Assembly: GCA_965116695.1 (NCBI GenBank)
Contig: OZ220706.1
Coordinates: 2,542,001 to 2,606,000, forward strand
Length of the DNA stretch: 64,000 nt
DNA from: JAJDTT01 sp965116695
GTDB lineage: Bacteria > Acidobacteriota > UBA6911 > RPQK01 > JAJDTT01
Reading direction: 5' to 3'
Part shown: piece after piece, positions 35,239-43,776 of the stretch
How positions within the stretch are numbered: the first letter of the stretch is position 1
Layout of the letters: every line of letters starts with the position of its first letter
The notes under the pieces: model-generated
Seen by the model: the letters and a program-made list of their open reading frames with translations, nothing else
What the model was told of the DNA's origin: nothing
Databases searched by the model: none
Translations under genes and position numbers: made by a program

Positions 35239-37047
35239 CTAGTTGCTGAGGTCGAAGTCGTCCGCCGACGCGGGATCAGGGGACTTCAGAGTCCACGAAG
35301 CCGCGAAAGTCGAATCCGACGTGATGAACTTCAACAAGGCTTGTCCGGTGGTGACGAATGCACGGGCTTGAGACTTCTCTTCCACGATCAGCGTGCCGGC
35401 CGTGTAGGTCCGCTCGTCTGTAGTGGGAATACCATCCGGGTCCTCAATTGTGGAGCTATGCGCAGAATCGCCGTCTCCATAGTCCTCCATGCACTTCACG
35501 GCCATGCGCCCGAACTTTACCCATCCCGGCGAGGCGTTCATCGTCGGGTCGATCATGGCATCCAGACCCGCAAAATCCTTTCCGCCTGAGGACGCCGCAG
35601 GAACGAGGTCCGTCAGGTGGCTCAGAGTCCAAGGACCGTCGATCGCGGTGCCCGTGCATTTGCCAAGATCGGCATTGGTCATGACGCTGATGCCGTTGAC
35701 GATGATCGCGGCGCTCGGATCAGCCCCAGATTCACCTTCCCCGCCACTGCCGAATTTTGGATCATCGGCGGGATCCTTCATATCCAATGGGTTGCCCATC
35801 TGGTCCATGGGGGTGACCATGTATCCCGTCATGGCGGGGATCAACATGTAATCGCCACCCTTGCCCCTTGCCGGGTCGCCGAAGTCATCTGCTGCGGACA
35901 ACAACAGCATGATCTGCTTGGTCTCGGCTCCTCCACCGTGAAGAGCCGGCAGCACCAGAGCCCCGTCATTGAGGCCCCTTATTCTGCGGAGGCCATTGTG
36001 GATTTTTCCAGCGGCTGGGCTGGGAGCGCCGGTCTCGGCCTCGGTCTCGGTTTGTGCGGTGGTGTCGGGATCGTGATTGGCGCCGATGTTCCTGAAGCCC
36101 TCAACGGTATATCCAGTTGCTCCGTGTACATCAACTTCTATGCCACCGGCGTCCTTTTCGGCCAGACGGCCGCCAGCGGGAGCAGTTCCGGTAGCATCCG
36201 TATTCATACCATTCAGAGTCTGGTAGTCGTTGATGTTGACCATTGCGTTGTTCTGATTCTCGACAGCCGGCCGGACGATCGGCGTGCCACCCCAGGATGC
36301 GGTCTGGTCGCCTCCACCCGCATCGGTGCCAACCAGAGCCTCCGTGAAATGCCCGGTCAGGTGGTTGAACGCAATGGGCTCGGCGTTGTTGATCGTCAAG
36401 CCTCCGACGTTCTTGGAACTGGCGTCGCCGTCGGCGCAATCGTCCTCATCCGCCGCCGGGTTCTTGGTGTACATGAGGGGGTTCTGTGTGACGACAGGGG
36501 GAGTAGCACCATCATCCGCAGGGGCAATCGCCCAAAGAACGCCGCACTCGTCGATATTGCCCGTCTTGTGCATGCCCTCAGCCAGGAAATCCGGGAAAAG
36601 GACGTTCACCGTCGGTTGATCATTGAGCGTGGCATTGTCCGTGGCGTCAGCGGTGTTATCCGCCTCCACGTTGGCACCGACTGCAGTGACGGCGATTACA
36701 AAATGGCCGTTACCGGTTTTCCCGCTCGCCATGATGGCGTCACCGGCGTTCGTTTCATCCGGGCCCGGAATCATGTGGTTGAACGCGTTGACCAGAACGT
36801 TTGTAGAGGGTGCAATCACTCTCAAATACCAGAGCACCGGGTCCAACTCGTTGTTGTAGTACTGCACCAGAACCGTAACTGCCTCATCTGGGTTCGCGTT
36901 AAGAACGGAGATGAAGCTGGTATGGGCCATGTTGGCATGGAAGATCAACTGCGAACCCTTGTCGGCGGCGAGCCCCTGATCCACGACCGCAGTGGTGCCA
37001 AGGATCAGGACAGCGCCCAGAACCAGAATTTTAAGGATCGGTTTCAT
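35239..37047 (-). CDS. Acidic secreted protein of unknown family
   Basis: 602 aa. The Sec signal (KILVLGAVLILGTTAVVDQGLAA) is clear. The mature protein is rich in Asp, Ala, Gly, Asn and Thr and poor in basic residues. Four Cys occur (in DECGVLW, EDDCADG, LGKCTGT, VKCMEDY), enough for two disulfides. No domain recognised. The start at 37047 has AAGGAG upstream; the longer frame (37137) covers a perfect inverted repeat. Strong Shine-Dalgarno and strong terminator suggest a well-expressed single-gene unit. It reads lower in GC than its neighbours. Confidence 0.75.
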   Translation of the reverse strand: MKPILKILVLGAVLILGTTAVVDQGLAADKGSQLIFHANMAHTSFISVLNANPDEAVTVLVQYYNNELDPVLWYLRVIAPSTNVLVNAFNHMIPGPDETNAGDAIMASGKTGNGHFVIAVTAVGANVEADNTADATDNATLNDQPTVNVLFPDFLAEGMHKTGNIDECGVLWAIAPADDGATPPVVTQNPLMYTKNPAADEDDCADGDASSKNVGGLTINNAEPIAFNHLTGHFTEALVGTDAGGGDQTASWGGTPIVRPAVENQNNAMVNINDYQTLNGMNTDATGTAPAGGRLAEKDAGGIEVDVHGATGYTVEGFRNIGANHDPDTTAQTETEAETGAPSPAAGKIHNGLRRIRGLNDGALVLPALHGGGAETKQIMLLLSAADDFGDPARGKGGDYMLIPAMTGYMVTPMDQMGNPLDMKDPADDPKFGSGGEGESGADPSAAIIVNGISVMTNADLGKCTGTAIDGPWTLSHLTDLVPAASSGGKDFAGLDAMIDPTMNASPGWVKFGRMAVKCMEDYGDGDSAHSSTIEDPDGIPTTDERTYTAGTLIVEEKSQARAFVTTGQALLKFITSDSTFAASWTLKSPDPASADDFDLSN

Positions 37048-37406
37048 TTTTTTTACTCCTTGATCGTTTTGTTGAAACAAAAAACAAATTGTGAACATCG
37101 GCCTCACGCCCTTCCCATAGGCTGTGTTCCTCCCCATGCTTCCGATAATTCCCGTTATCGGAAGCTCCAGGACAGCTCGGATGCCTCGTCGGCTATCTGT
37201 TTGTGACAGCGTTATTCGTCGTGACGCACGTCGAGAAGACGGTTTCGCCGGTCAGCCATCAGAGCGGTCGAGTATCGACGGCGGGTTCATGCGGAAACCC
37301 GCAGCATCCCGTTCCTTCAACGGCGGGCTGAAACGATGACTCGTGCGGTATTCGGGGATGCGGATGGGAATGACCGCAGGGATTCCTGCGATTCGGGAGG
37401 ATTAAT
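37048..37406. other. Hairpin-rich leader between two divergent genes
   Basis: 359 bp without a recognisable gene. It holds the perfect inverted repeat at 37139-37164 (separate entry), a GCGGGTT...AACCCGC pair near 37277-37298, and a CGCAGG-GATT-CCTGCG stem just before the small ORF at 37407. Promoters for the secreted protein (leftward) and the small ORF (rightward) must lie here. Confidence 0.5.
37139..37164. promoter_or_regulatory. Perfect 10-bp inverted repeat upstream of the secreted protein
   Basis: CTTCCGATAA (37139-37148) and TTATCGGAAG (37155-37164) with a 6-nt loop TTCCCG, about 90 bp upstream of the start at 37047. It could be an operator for a dimeric regulator or a 5'-UTR stem. 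Unlike the GC-rich family repeats, it is AT-containing and unique in the window. Confidence 0.55.
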
Positions 37407-37598
37407 ATGAACAATATGAAATCGACCAGGATCCGTCGCGACGGCCGGCCCTGGAGCCGAAAGGGCAGCGTCTTGAAAGCTCTGCAAATCCGCAATCTCA
37501 AAGTGGACTTGCCGGCCACGGAGATCGCCAGTCGACTGCTCGAGCAAACGGAGCCTCCCGACCCGGGCCGTCGAATCGTGTCCAACCCAAGGGATTGA
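37407..37598 (+). CDS. Small ORF with FlgM-tail-like sequence
   Basis: 63 aa. GGGAGG lies 6 nt before the ATG, supporting translation. Residues 22-46 (SVLKALQIRNLKVDLPATEI continuing ASRLLEQ) resemble the C-terminal sigma-binding pattern of FlgM-type anti-sigma factors (I-x-N-G-x-Y-x-V-D ... IA-x-x-LL). The N-terminus is basic. No flagellar or sigma gene is near. It could equally be a new small protein; family assignment is weak. Confidence 0.4.
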   Translation: MNNMKSTRIRRDGRPWSRKGSVLKALQIRNLKVDLPATEIASRLLEQTEPPDPGRRIVSNPRD

Positions 37599-37638
37599 AC
37601 TCGCCGTTCTCCGACACAGCCGGCGAAAACGGAGGCAA

Positions 37639-38667
37639 TCAGTCGGTTGCCTTCACGATATCCCTCCCGTACCGGATCCGCGCCACGGGTCCGCGGGATG
37701 CATGCTGCCCCCGGACATAGCGGCCCGGCATACGCGGAGAGGTCCAGCGGCCGGCCTGTTGGAGTTCAACCAGAGAGGCTCCCCGAAGGGCCAGGGACTG
37801 AGCCGACCCCACCCGGAGCGAGTGCCCTGAGATTCGGGCGCCGTCGATACCCGCCTGCCTCGCCCTCTTCTGGATGATGCTCCGAATGCTTCGCGAACTG
37901 AGGGCGCCTGCCTCGACGACGCCCCCCACCCGAATCGGTCGAAACAAGGGTCCGGAATTGAAGCCTGCGGCGGTCGTCCAGGCGAGGACCCTCCGCATGG
38001 TGAGCGCTCCAAGGAACAGGTCCGCTCCCTCCCCCTCCTGGTCGGTCTTGGAATCATGGATCGTGAGCAGGCCGGCCCCTCCGTCGTCCTCCCGGATGTC
38101 GGAACACCGCAGCGCGGCGACTTCCGAAACCCGAAGCATGGCGTCGGACATGATCGAGACCAGGGCCGCATCACGGAACGCGGCAGGGGCTCCCGGCTCG
38201 ACGGCCATGATGAGTGCCGCAATGATGTCGGCCATCTCCCAGCTGATCCCTTCGACTTGCCCCCGGCCCCTCTTTCGCCCCTCGCGCCGGAACCCGGCCA
38301 GGACTCGATTCGTGACCGGTCCCACGGGCGAAGGCGCGCCCGTGGCCTTGGCCTGAAAGCGGACGGCGGACACGACCAGGCTGGCTGTGGACGGGGCCCG
38401 GCCCCGATGAAACAGAGAGGCGAGGTAGCTGGCAAGCCAACCGTCCGCGAGGCGGGCATCATGTTTGTCCAGGTAGTCCTGCAAACGCTGCAGGGCGCCT
38501 CGATAGGCGCGGCGCGTGTTCTTCGACAGGGAGGCGGCGGCGAGATCGACGACTCTCCCGGGAGCATCGGCCAGGGATGAATCGGAAGCCGGGACTGCGA
38601 TCGAATCTGTCCGGCCATTGGATTGGAGGCGGGGCGGACGGAGGTTGGCAGGTTGCGGGTCGGACAT
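37639..38667 (-). CDS. Tyrosine recombinase / phage-type integrase
   Basis: 342 aa. N-terminal SAM-like core-binding domain (about 40-130) and catalytic domain with Arg179 (AMLRVSEVAALR), Lys207, His282-x2-Arg285 (SGHSLRVGSAQS), Trp308 (GRW, replacing the more usual His) and nucleophile Tyr317 (MPGRYVRG). All key residues are present, so it is probably active. The start at 38667 has GGGGAGA/GGAGA upstream. It lies in the low-GC island with a transposase fragment. No flanking att repeats were found by eye. Confidence 0.88.
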   Translation of the reverse strand: MSDPQPANLRPPRLQSNGRTDSIAVPASDSSLADAPGRVVDLAAASLSKNTRRAYRGALQRLQDYLDKHDARLADGWLASYLASLFHRGRAPSTASLVVSAVRFQAKATGAPSPVGPVTNRVLAGFRREGRKRGRGQVEGISWEMADIIAALIMAVEPGAPAAFRDAALVSIMSDAMLRVSEVAALRCSDIREDDGGAGLLTIHDSKTDQEGEGADLFLGALTMRRVLAWTTAAGFNSGPLFRPIRVGGVVEAGALSSRSIRSIIQKRARQAGIDGARISGHSLRVGSAQSLALRGASLVELQQAGRWTSPRMPGRYVRGQHASRGPVARIRYGRDIVKATD

Positions 38668-39160
38668 CAAGTCTCCGTTTCTCCCCGATGGGGCACGTCC
38701 ATTGAACTCAGTTGTCGGAATTGGTTTTTCCAATATGTTTCTCAGCGGCCCCGGACCCAAAAACCGCGGCATGAGGGAGAAGAACAGACGCCAGACGTCC
38801 GGCGGACCCCCTGAAAACGGGACAGCATCTTTTCTTATTTGTGTTGACGGCATGCTCTTTCGCAGAACAGCGACGCCGGTCCTCGATCGCGATATTCAAC
38901 GCCGACCGCCGCCACAAGGGCACTCTTGTTGGAAAATCCAGCCGGATCGGCCCGATCCGGATTGTGTCGGCCTCCTTGGTCAAGCCCAAGCTCCTCTCAA
39001 GCGCGTCTCTAAGAGGACAGTATATTTACACATTTATGTGTATTTACTGTGTTATATTTGGGTATTGTAGTGACTTTTTGGTGTTTATTCTACCGTTCGG
39101 CGATGTTTCTGCGAGTTGACCGGCTGTCGTCCCGAACCTATCCTGCCCACGGGAGGAGAT
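38668..39160. other. 493-bp gap with AT-rich tract and palindrome
   Basis: No convincing gene. The right half (about 39005-39110) is the most AT-rich stretch in the window and contains TACACAT-TT-ATGTGTA (39027-39042), a 7-bp palindrome. It probably carries the promoter of P1 at 39161 and may be the end of the accessory island. The recombinase promoter would lie in the left half. Confidence 0.4.
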
Positions 39161-40600
39161 ATGAAAAGAACTTTTCTGGCCTGCCTGTTGATCTCGCTAC
39201 CGGTGCTGGGCGGGGATTCCTTCGTGGACATCGGATCCGACCGCCAGCTCTTTCTGGACCGGGATCTCATCGACGAGATGCGCGGCGCCGAATTCGAGCT
39301 GCACCGGCCCGTGCTGCGCGAAGAGGTTCTGCGATACGAGAAGCCCTGGGAGGGGGATACCTCCTGGCACCCCATCGTCATCCGGGACGGAGACCGCTTC
39401 CGGATGTGGTACCGGGTCTCCCAGGGCAACCATGACGGAGTGGCCCAGACGGCCTACGCCGAGAGCAGTGACGGGATCCATTGGGAGCGCCCGTCGCTGG
39501 GGCTGGTGGAATCCCGCGGCTCCACCGACAACAACCTGATCTGGCCCACCCCCGGCAACCAGGGGATCAACATGTGCGTCTTCAAGGACCCGAACCCCGG
39601 CGTGCCGGAGGGGGAGAGGTACAAGGCCATCGTCCAGACCCGGGACATCCACGGGCTGGTCTCGGCGGACGGGCTGCGTTGGAAACCGATCCGGACCGAC
39701 CCCCTGATCCGACGGCTCCAGGACCAGGTCAACGACGGCCCGCATGCCGCCTTCTGGGACCCCTGGCAGTCCCGGTACGTCATCTACAAACGCGGCTGGT
39801 GGGGATCGACCCCGGAAAAGCAGATGGACGCCTCGGGAACCAGCGGAGACGCCAACCGGACCGTACGCCGGTTCACCTCACGAGACTTCCGCAACTGGGA
39901 CGGCCCCGAATGGGTGGAGATCCCCTTCGGTACCGAACCCCGGGAACAGTTCTACACCAGCGCCGCCATCCCCTATCCCTGGGCGCGGAACGTCTACCTC
40001 ATGTTCCCCATGCGCTTCATCCTGGACCGGGAAGGCGAGAACTGGCCCTTCCCCGGCCTGTCGGACATCGCCCTGCTCAGCAGCCGCGACGGACTCCGCT
40101 GGCAGCGGACCTTCCGCGAAGCCTGGATCCGTCCCGGACTGGACCGGAACAACTGGCACGAGCGCGCCATGTCCTTCGGTTCGGGCCTGGTCCAAACCGC
40201 TCCGGGAGAGCTGTCCATGTACATGACCCACAACTACCGGACGCCGGACGCCCACATCCGGCGGGTGACGCTGCGGCAGGACGGGTTCATCTCGGTGCAT
40301 GCTCCCGATCTGGGAGGGGAGTTCACCACCCGGGCATTGAAATTCAAGGGAAGCCGCCTGCGGATCAACTTCTCCACGTCGGTGACGGGATCGGTCCGGG
40401 TGGAGGTGCTCAATCACTTCTCACGCCCCGTCCTGGGCTTCAACCTGAAGGACAGCGGCGAAATCTTCGGGGACGAACTGGACCGGGTCGTCGGCTGGGG
40501 GGAGAAGCAAGACTTGAGCGCGCTGGAGGGGCAGGTGGTGCGCCTCCGCTTCGTCCTCCGGGACGCGAACCTCTATTCCTTCCGGTTCGGCGCGCCGTAG
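39161..40600 (+). CDS. Secreted five-bladed-propeller-like protein P1
   Basis: 479 aa. Signal peptide (MKRTFLACLLISLPVLGG), then GSDRQLFLDRDLI, AYAESSDGIHWERP, GSTDNNLIW, FKDPNPGVPEGERYKA, repeated SxDGxxW blade motifs, and a C-terminal beta-sandwich (GSVRVEVLNHFSRPVLGF). This layout resembles GH32/43-type five-bladed propellers plus a sandwich, but catalytic acids cannot be assigned, so the activity is open. GGGAGGAG precedes the ATG. First of seven paralogues; its TAG is part of a hairpin-repeat region. Confidence 0.75.
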   Translation: MKRTFLACLLISLPVLGGDSFVDIGSDRQLFLDRDLIDEMRGAEFELHRPVLREEVLRYEKPWEGDTSWHPIVIRDGDRFRMWYRVSQGNHDGVAQTAYAESSDGIHWERPSLGLVESRGSTDNNLIWPTPGNQGINMCVFKDPNPGVPEGERYKAIVQTRDIHGLVSADGLRWKPIRTDPLIRRLQDQVNDGPHAAFWDPWQSRYVIYKRGWWGSTPEKQMDASGTSGDANRTVRRFTSRDFRNWDGPEWVEIPFGTEPREQFYTSAAIPYPWARNVYLMFPMRFILDREGENWPFPGLSDIALLSSRDGLRWQRTFREAWIRPGLDRNNWHERAMSFGSGLVQTAPGELSMYMTHNYRTPDAHIRRVTLRQDGFISVHAPDLGGEFTTRALKFKGSRLRINFSTSVTGSVRVEVLNHFSRPVLGFNLKDSGEIFGDELDRVVGWGEKQDLSALEGQVVRLRFVLRDANLYSFRFGAP

Positions 40601-40664
40601 GCGCCTGGAGCGGGGGATGTCAACCCGCGATTCGAATGAGGACGGGGGGACTGACAGTCCCCCC
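40598..40664. repeat. Hairpin repeats between P1 and the sulfatase
   Basis: A weak GGCGC...GCGCC stem overlaps the P1 stop, then GCGGG...CCCGC (40610-40628), then GGGGGGACTG-A-CAGTCCCCCC (40644-40664, 10-bp arms). The last ends 3 nt before the sulfatase stop codon. The gap contains nothing else. Confidence 0.65.
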
Positions 40665-40666
40665 TC

Positions 40667-42121
40667 CTAGCGCACCTCCGGCCCCACCGGAGCCCAGCGA
40701 AAGCACCCGTACTGCGACTCGTAGAGATTGTAGTCGCCGGTGGCTCGGGCGATCTCCCACATGCCCGCGGCCATCTCCCGGCAAAGCGACGCGCGGCTCC
40801 CAGCCAGGTTGCGCATCTCGTGAGGATCCTGCTCCAAGTCGTAGAGTTCATCCTCATCGAAGCCGTTGAACACATACTTGTGCCGCCCCTGCCACAGGAC
40901 CCTCTGGGTGTAGGCCATCCGTTGTCCCTGCATCTCGGCGTAGGCCTGCGATTTCCAGCCTGAACTGTCCCCCTCCAACAGCGGACGCAACGACCGCCCG
41001 TGGCAGGAGTAGTCCCCTCCCAGCGTCAACTCCATCAGCGTGGGGGCCATGTCCAGGAGGCTGACGATCTCGGGGACCTCCTGTCCCGGATTCACCCCGG
41101 GACCCTTCAGGATCAGGGGCACACGATAAGCCTCCTCGAAGGCGGGAATCCCCTTCAGCATCAACCGGTGGGCCCCCATGTAGTCGCCGTGGTCCGACAG
41201 GAACAGCACCAGCGTGTTCTCCGACTGTCCTGTCTCCTCCAATGCCCGCAGAATCCTTCCGACCTGGTCGTCGATGAGGGAGCAGAAGGCGTAGTAGCAG
41301 GCGGTGGCCTCGGCGAAGTCGGACCACTGCATCTGGTCCCACACGCTCTGCATCCGGCGGTAGATGGCGGGTCGTTGGGCCAGATCGTCCTGGAAACTGA
41401 CGGGAGGCGCCAGGGCGCCAGCGTCGTAGAGCTCCCGGTATTCCCGGGGCACGACGTACGGATCGTGGGGACCGGCGGTGCTCAGGAAGAGGCACCAGGG
41501 TTCCTCCTGCCGGGCCGGGCCGGTCAGAAAGTCGATCCCGCGAGAGAAGACGTAGTGCTCGCTGGTGCCCTCCACCGGCTCGTCCACCACTCCGTGCAAC
41601 AGCAGGTCCCGATATCCGCGGTGCCGGACCCTGCCTCGTAGCTCCCAGCGACGGTCCGATTCCGGGAGGCCGAGACCCCGCCGGCGCGCCAGGTAGCCCG
41701 GGTTGGGCACTCTCCGGCAACCAACTTCCGCCGGCTCGAATCGCTCCATCAGTTCGTAGTCATCGAACCCGAACCGCTCGAGCCGGTTCGAGCGCTCGAC
41801 GTGCCACTTCCCGAAGTAGCCCGTGCGGTACCCGGTGTCCCGGAGCCGCCGGCTCCAGAAGCGGAGGTCCGGCTTCAGATCGGCGCGGTAGGGTTCCACC
41901 GTATGAGTGCAGTCGACCATCCCGTGGCTGTGCGGTAGAAGTCCCGTCATCAGGCTCGCCCGGCTGGGTGAGCAGATGGGGTTGGCCGAGTAGCAGCGCA
42001 GGAACCGGGTTCCCCCGGCAGCCAGACCGTCCAGGTTGGGGGTCCGGCAGGGAGAGGCCGGACCCACCGTGTCGGCGCGCTGCTGATCGGTCATCAGCAC
42101 CAGCAGATTGGGTCGGGGCAT
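40667..42121 (-). CDS. Sulfatase (type I, formylglycine-dependent)
   Basis: 484 aa. The maturation motif CSPSRASLMTG (Cys50, converted to formylglycine) is intact. Metal ligands: DQ at 12-13 (MTDQQRAD) and the later FLSDHGDYMGAH. Also YFGKWHVE. No signal peptide is seen, so it may be cytoplasmic or exported by another route. It probably removes sulfate esters from a sulfated glycan. The maturase is not in the window. It begins 8 bp after the CrtI-like gene stop, same strand. Confidence 0.9.
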   Translation of the reverse strand: MPRPNLLVLMTDQQRADTVGPASPCRTPNLDGLAAGGTRFLRCYSANPICSPSRASLMTGLLPHSHGMVDCTHTVEPYRADLKPDLRFWSRRLRDTGYRTGYFGKWHVERSNRLERFGFDDYELMERFEPAEVGCRRVPNPGYLARRRGLGLPESDRRWELRGRVRHRGYRDLLLHGVVDEPVEGTSEHYVFSRGIDFLTGPARQEEPWCLFLSTAGPHDPYVVPREYRELYDAGALAPPVSFQDDLAQRPAIYRRMQSVWDQMQWSDFAEATACYYAFCSLIDDQVGRILRALEETGQSENTLVLFLSDHGDYMGAHRLMLKGIPAFEEAYRVPLILKGPGVNPGQEVPEIVSLLDMAPTLMELTLGGDYSCHGRSLRPLLEGDSSGWKSQAYAEMQGQRMAYTQRVLWQGRHKYVFNGFDEDELYDLEQDPHEMRNLAGSRASLCREMAAGMWEIARATGDYNLYESQYGCFRWAPVGPEVR

Positions 42122-42129
42122 GGGCGGCC

Positions 42130-43689
42130 TTATTTTCCCAGATCCTCCAAGATGGCGTGAGCCGCATTGTGGCCGGGCGCTCCCGAGACTTCGCCGCCCG
42201 GATGAGTGCCGGCGCCGCAGAGCCACAGCCCCCGGATCGGGGTCTTGTATTCGGCCCAGCCGGTGAGCGGCCGGCGGGAGAAGACCTGGTTCGGCGTCAT
42301 GTCCAGGTGGTGGATATTGCCGTCGGTCAGGCCGACGCGGCGTTCCAGATCCAAGGGCGTCAGGAGCATCCAGTCCGCAATCGCTTCCCGAAAATTGGGC
42401 GCGTACGCCGACACCGCGTCGATCAACGCCTCGCCCGCCTCCTCCCGGCGCTCGTCCCAGTCGCCGCGGGCCAGCCGGACCGGCGCGTACTCGGCGAAGA
42501 TGGACAGGACGTGCCTGCCCGGCGGGCAGATGCTGCGGTCGTAGATGGAGGGGATCTGGATCGACATGACCGGTTGCCTCGAGGGCCGGCCCCGCCGGGC
42601 ATCCCGCCAAGCCTGCCGCACGTAGTCGATGGAGGGGCCGATCCAGACGCGGGTCGTGATGCGCGGATCGTAGTCCCTTCCCAGCCAGGAGGAGAAGTCG
42701 GGCAACTCGTTCATGGCGGCGTGGAACTTGAGATAGCCGATCCCGGTCCGCCGGCCGCGGACCCGCCGGCGGAAGACCTGCGGGAGATGTTCCCCATCGA
42801 CCAGATCCAGGAAGGTGCGCTTGGGGTCGGCGTTGGAGACGACCAACCGGCTGCGGACCGTCTCTCCGCCGGTCAGCTCGACACCCCGGGCGCGCCCGTC
42901 CTCCACCAGGACGCGGCGGACTTCACAACCGGTCCGAATGGTCCCGCCCCGGCTCTCCAGATAGCCGGCCATGGCCCGGGTGACCGAGCCCATTCCCCCC
43001 TTGACGATGCCCACGATTCGCCGTTCGGGCTCCACGTCGCCCGGCAGGAAGGCCGCCGGCAGGGCGCTGCCGACGGAGCGGGGATCGCCGTGGTCTCCGG
43101 AATGGATCACCGCGGCCCGGACGTGCTCCGACTCGAAGAACTCTTCCACCAGGTCGGCGTGGCTGGTGGTCAGGACCCGCTTGAAGATCTCCAGGTTGCC
43201 CGTCTCCTCCGCCCGCCTCGCCAGTTCGCGGTGGGTCGGAGGCGGCGTGAGCACGTAGGGGTGCACGATGGAATGGAACCGTTCCCAGAACCGGTTCCAG
43301 CGCCGGTAGCTCTCTCCGTCCCGCCGCGAGAAGGCGCCGATGGCCTCCGCATTTCGCTCCGGGTCCTGGTGCAACACCAGGTGCCGGCCATCGGGATAGG
43401 GACGAAACACGAAGGGCGAGAGTCGAAAGACCCGGAAACCGTGTCGGTGCAGCTCCAGGTCTTCCGCAATCCTGGGGTGAAGGGCATAGAGCATGAAGGA
43501 GCAGCTCGAGAAGTGGTAACCGGGGAAGAGTTCCTCGGTGACACAGGCCCCGCCCAGCACGGAACGCCGCTCCAGGACCTGAACCTCCAGTCCGGCCCGC
43601 GCCAGGTAACCGCCGGCGACCAGGCCATTGTGCCCCGCCCCGATAATGAGGACGTCGACGTTCCGTGCTTTCCTGCCCGACTCGTTCAC
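42130..43689 (-). CDS. CrtI/PYROXD2-like FAD-dependent oxidoreductase
   Basis: 519 aa. FAD-binding IIGAGHNGLVAGGYLARAG near the N-terminus, GGxGS-like GGMGSVTRAMAGY in the middle, and C-terminal GLWLCGAGTHPGGEVSGAPG binding motif, as in phytoene desaturase-like and PYROXD2 proteins. GTG start at 43689 with AAAGGA upstream; an ATG at 43728 is an alternative. No carotenoid genes are near, so desaturation of a carotenoid is not implied. Divergent from the double hydrolase, operonic with the sulfatase. Confidence 0.85.
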   Translation of the reverse strand: MNESGRKARNVDVLIIGAGHNGLVAGGYLARAGLEVQVLERRSVLGGACVTEELFPGYHFSSCSFMLYALHPRIAEDLELHRHGFRVFRLSPFVFRPYPDGRHLVLHQDPERNAEAIGAFSRRDGESYRRWNRFWERFHSIVHPYVLTPPPTHRELARRAEETGNLEIFKRVLTTSHADLVEEFFESEHVRAAVIHSGDHGDPRSVGSALPAAFLPGDVEPERRIVGIVKGGMGSVTRAMAGYLESRGGTIRTGCEVRRVLVEDGRARGVELTGGETVRSRLVVSNADPKRTFLDLVDGEHLPQVFRRRVRGRRTGIGYLKFHAAMNELPDFSSWLGRDYDPRITTRVWIGPSIDYVRQAWRDARRGRPSRQPVMSIQIPSIYDRSICPPGRHVLSIFAEYAPVRLARGDWDERREEAGEALIDAVSAYAPNFREAIADWMLLTPLDLERRVGLTDGNIHHLDMTPNQVFSRRPLTGWAEYKTPIRGLWLCGAGTHPGGEVSGAPGHNAAHAILEDLGK

Positions 43690-43776
43690 ATTGGTTCCTT
43701 TTTCCAGGTCCCTCCCGGAGAGTCGCATTCTGAAGTCGTTTGACCTCAGACTCAATTCCTGTGAGGATTCGGGTTC

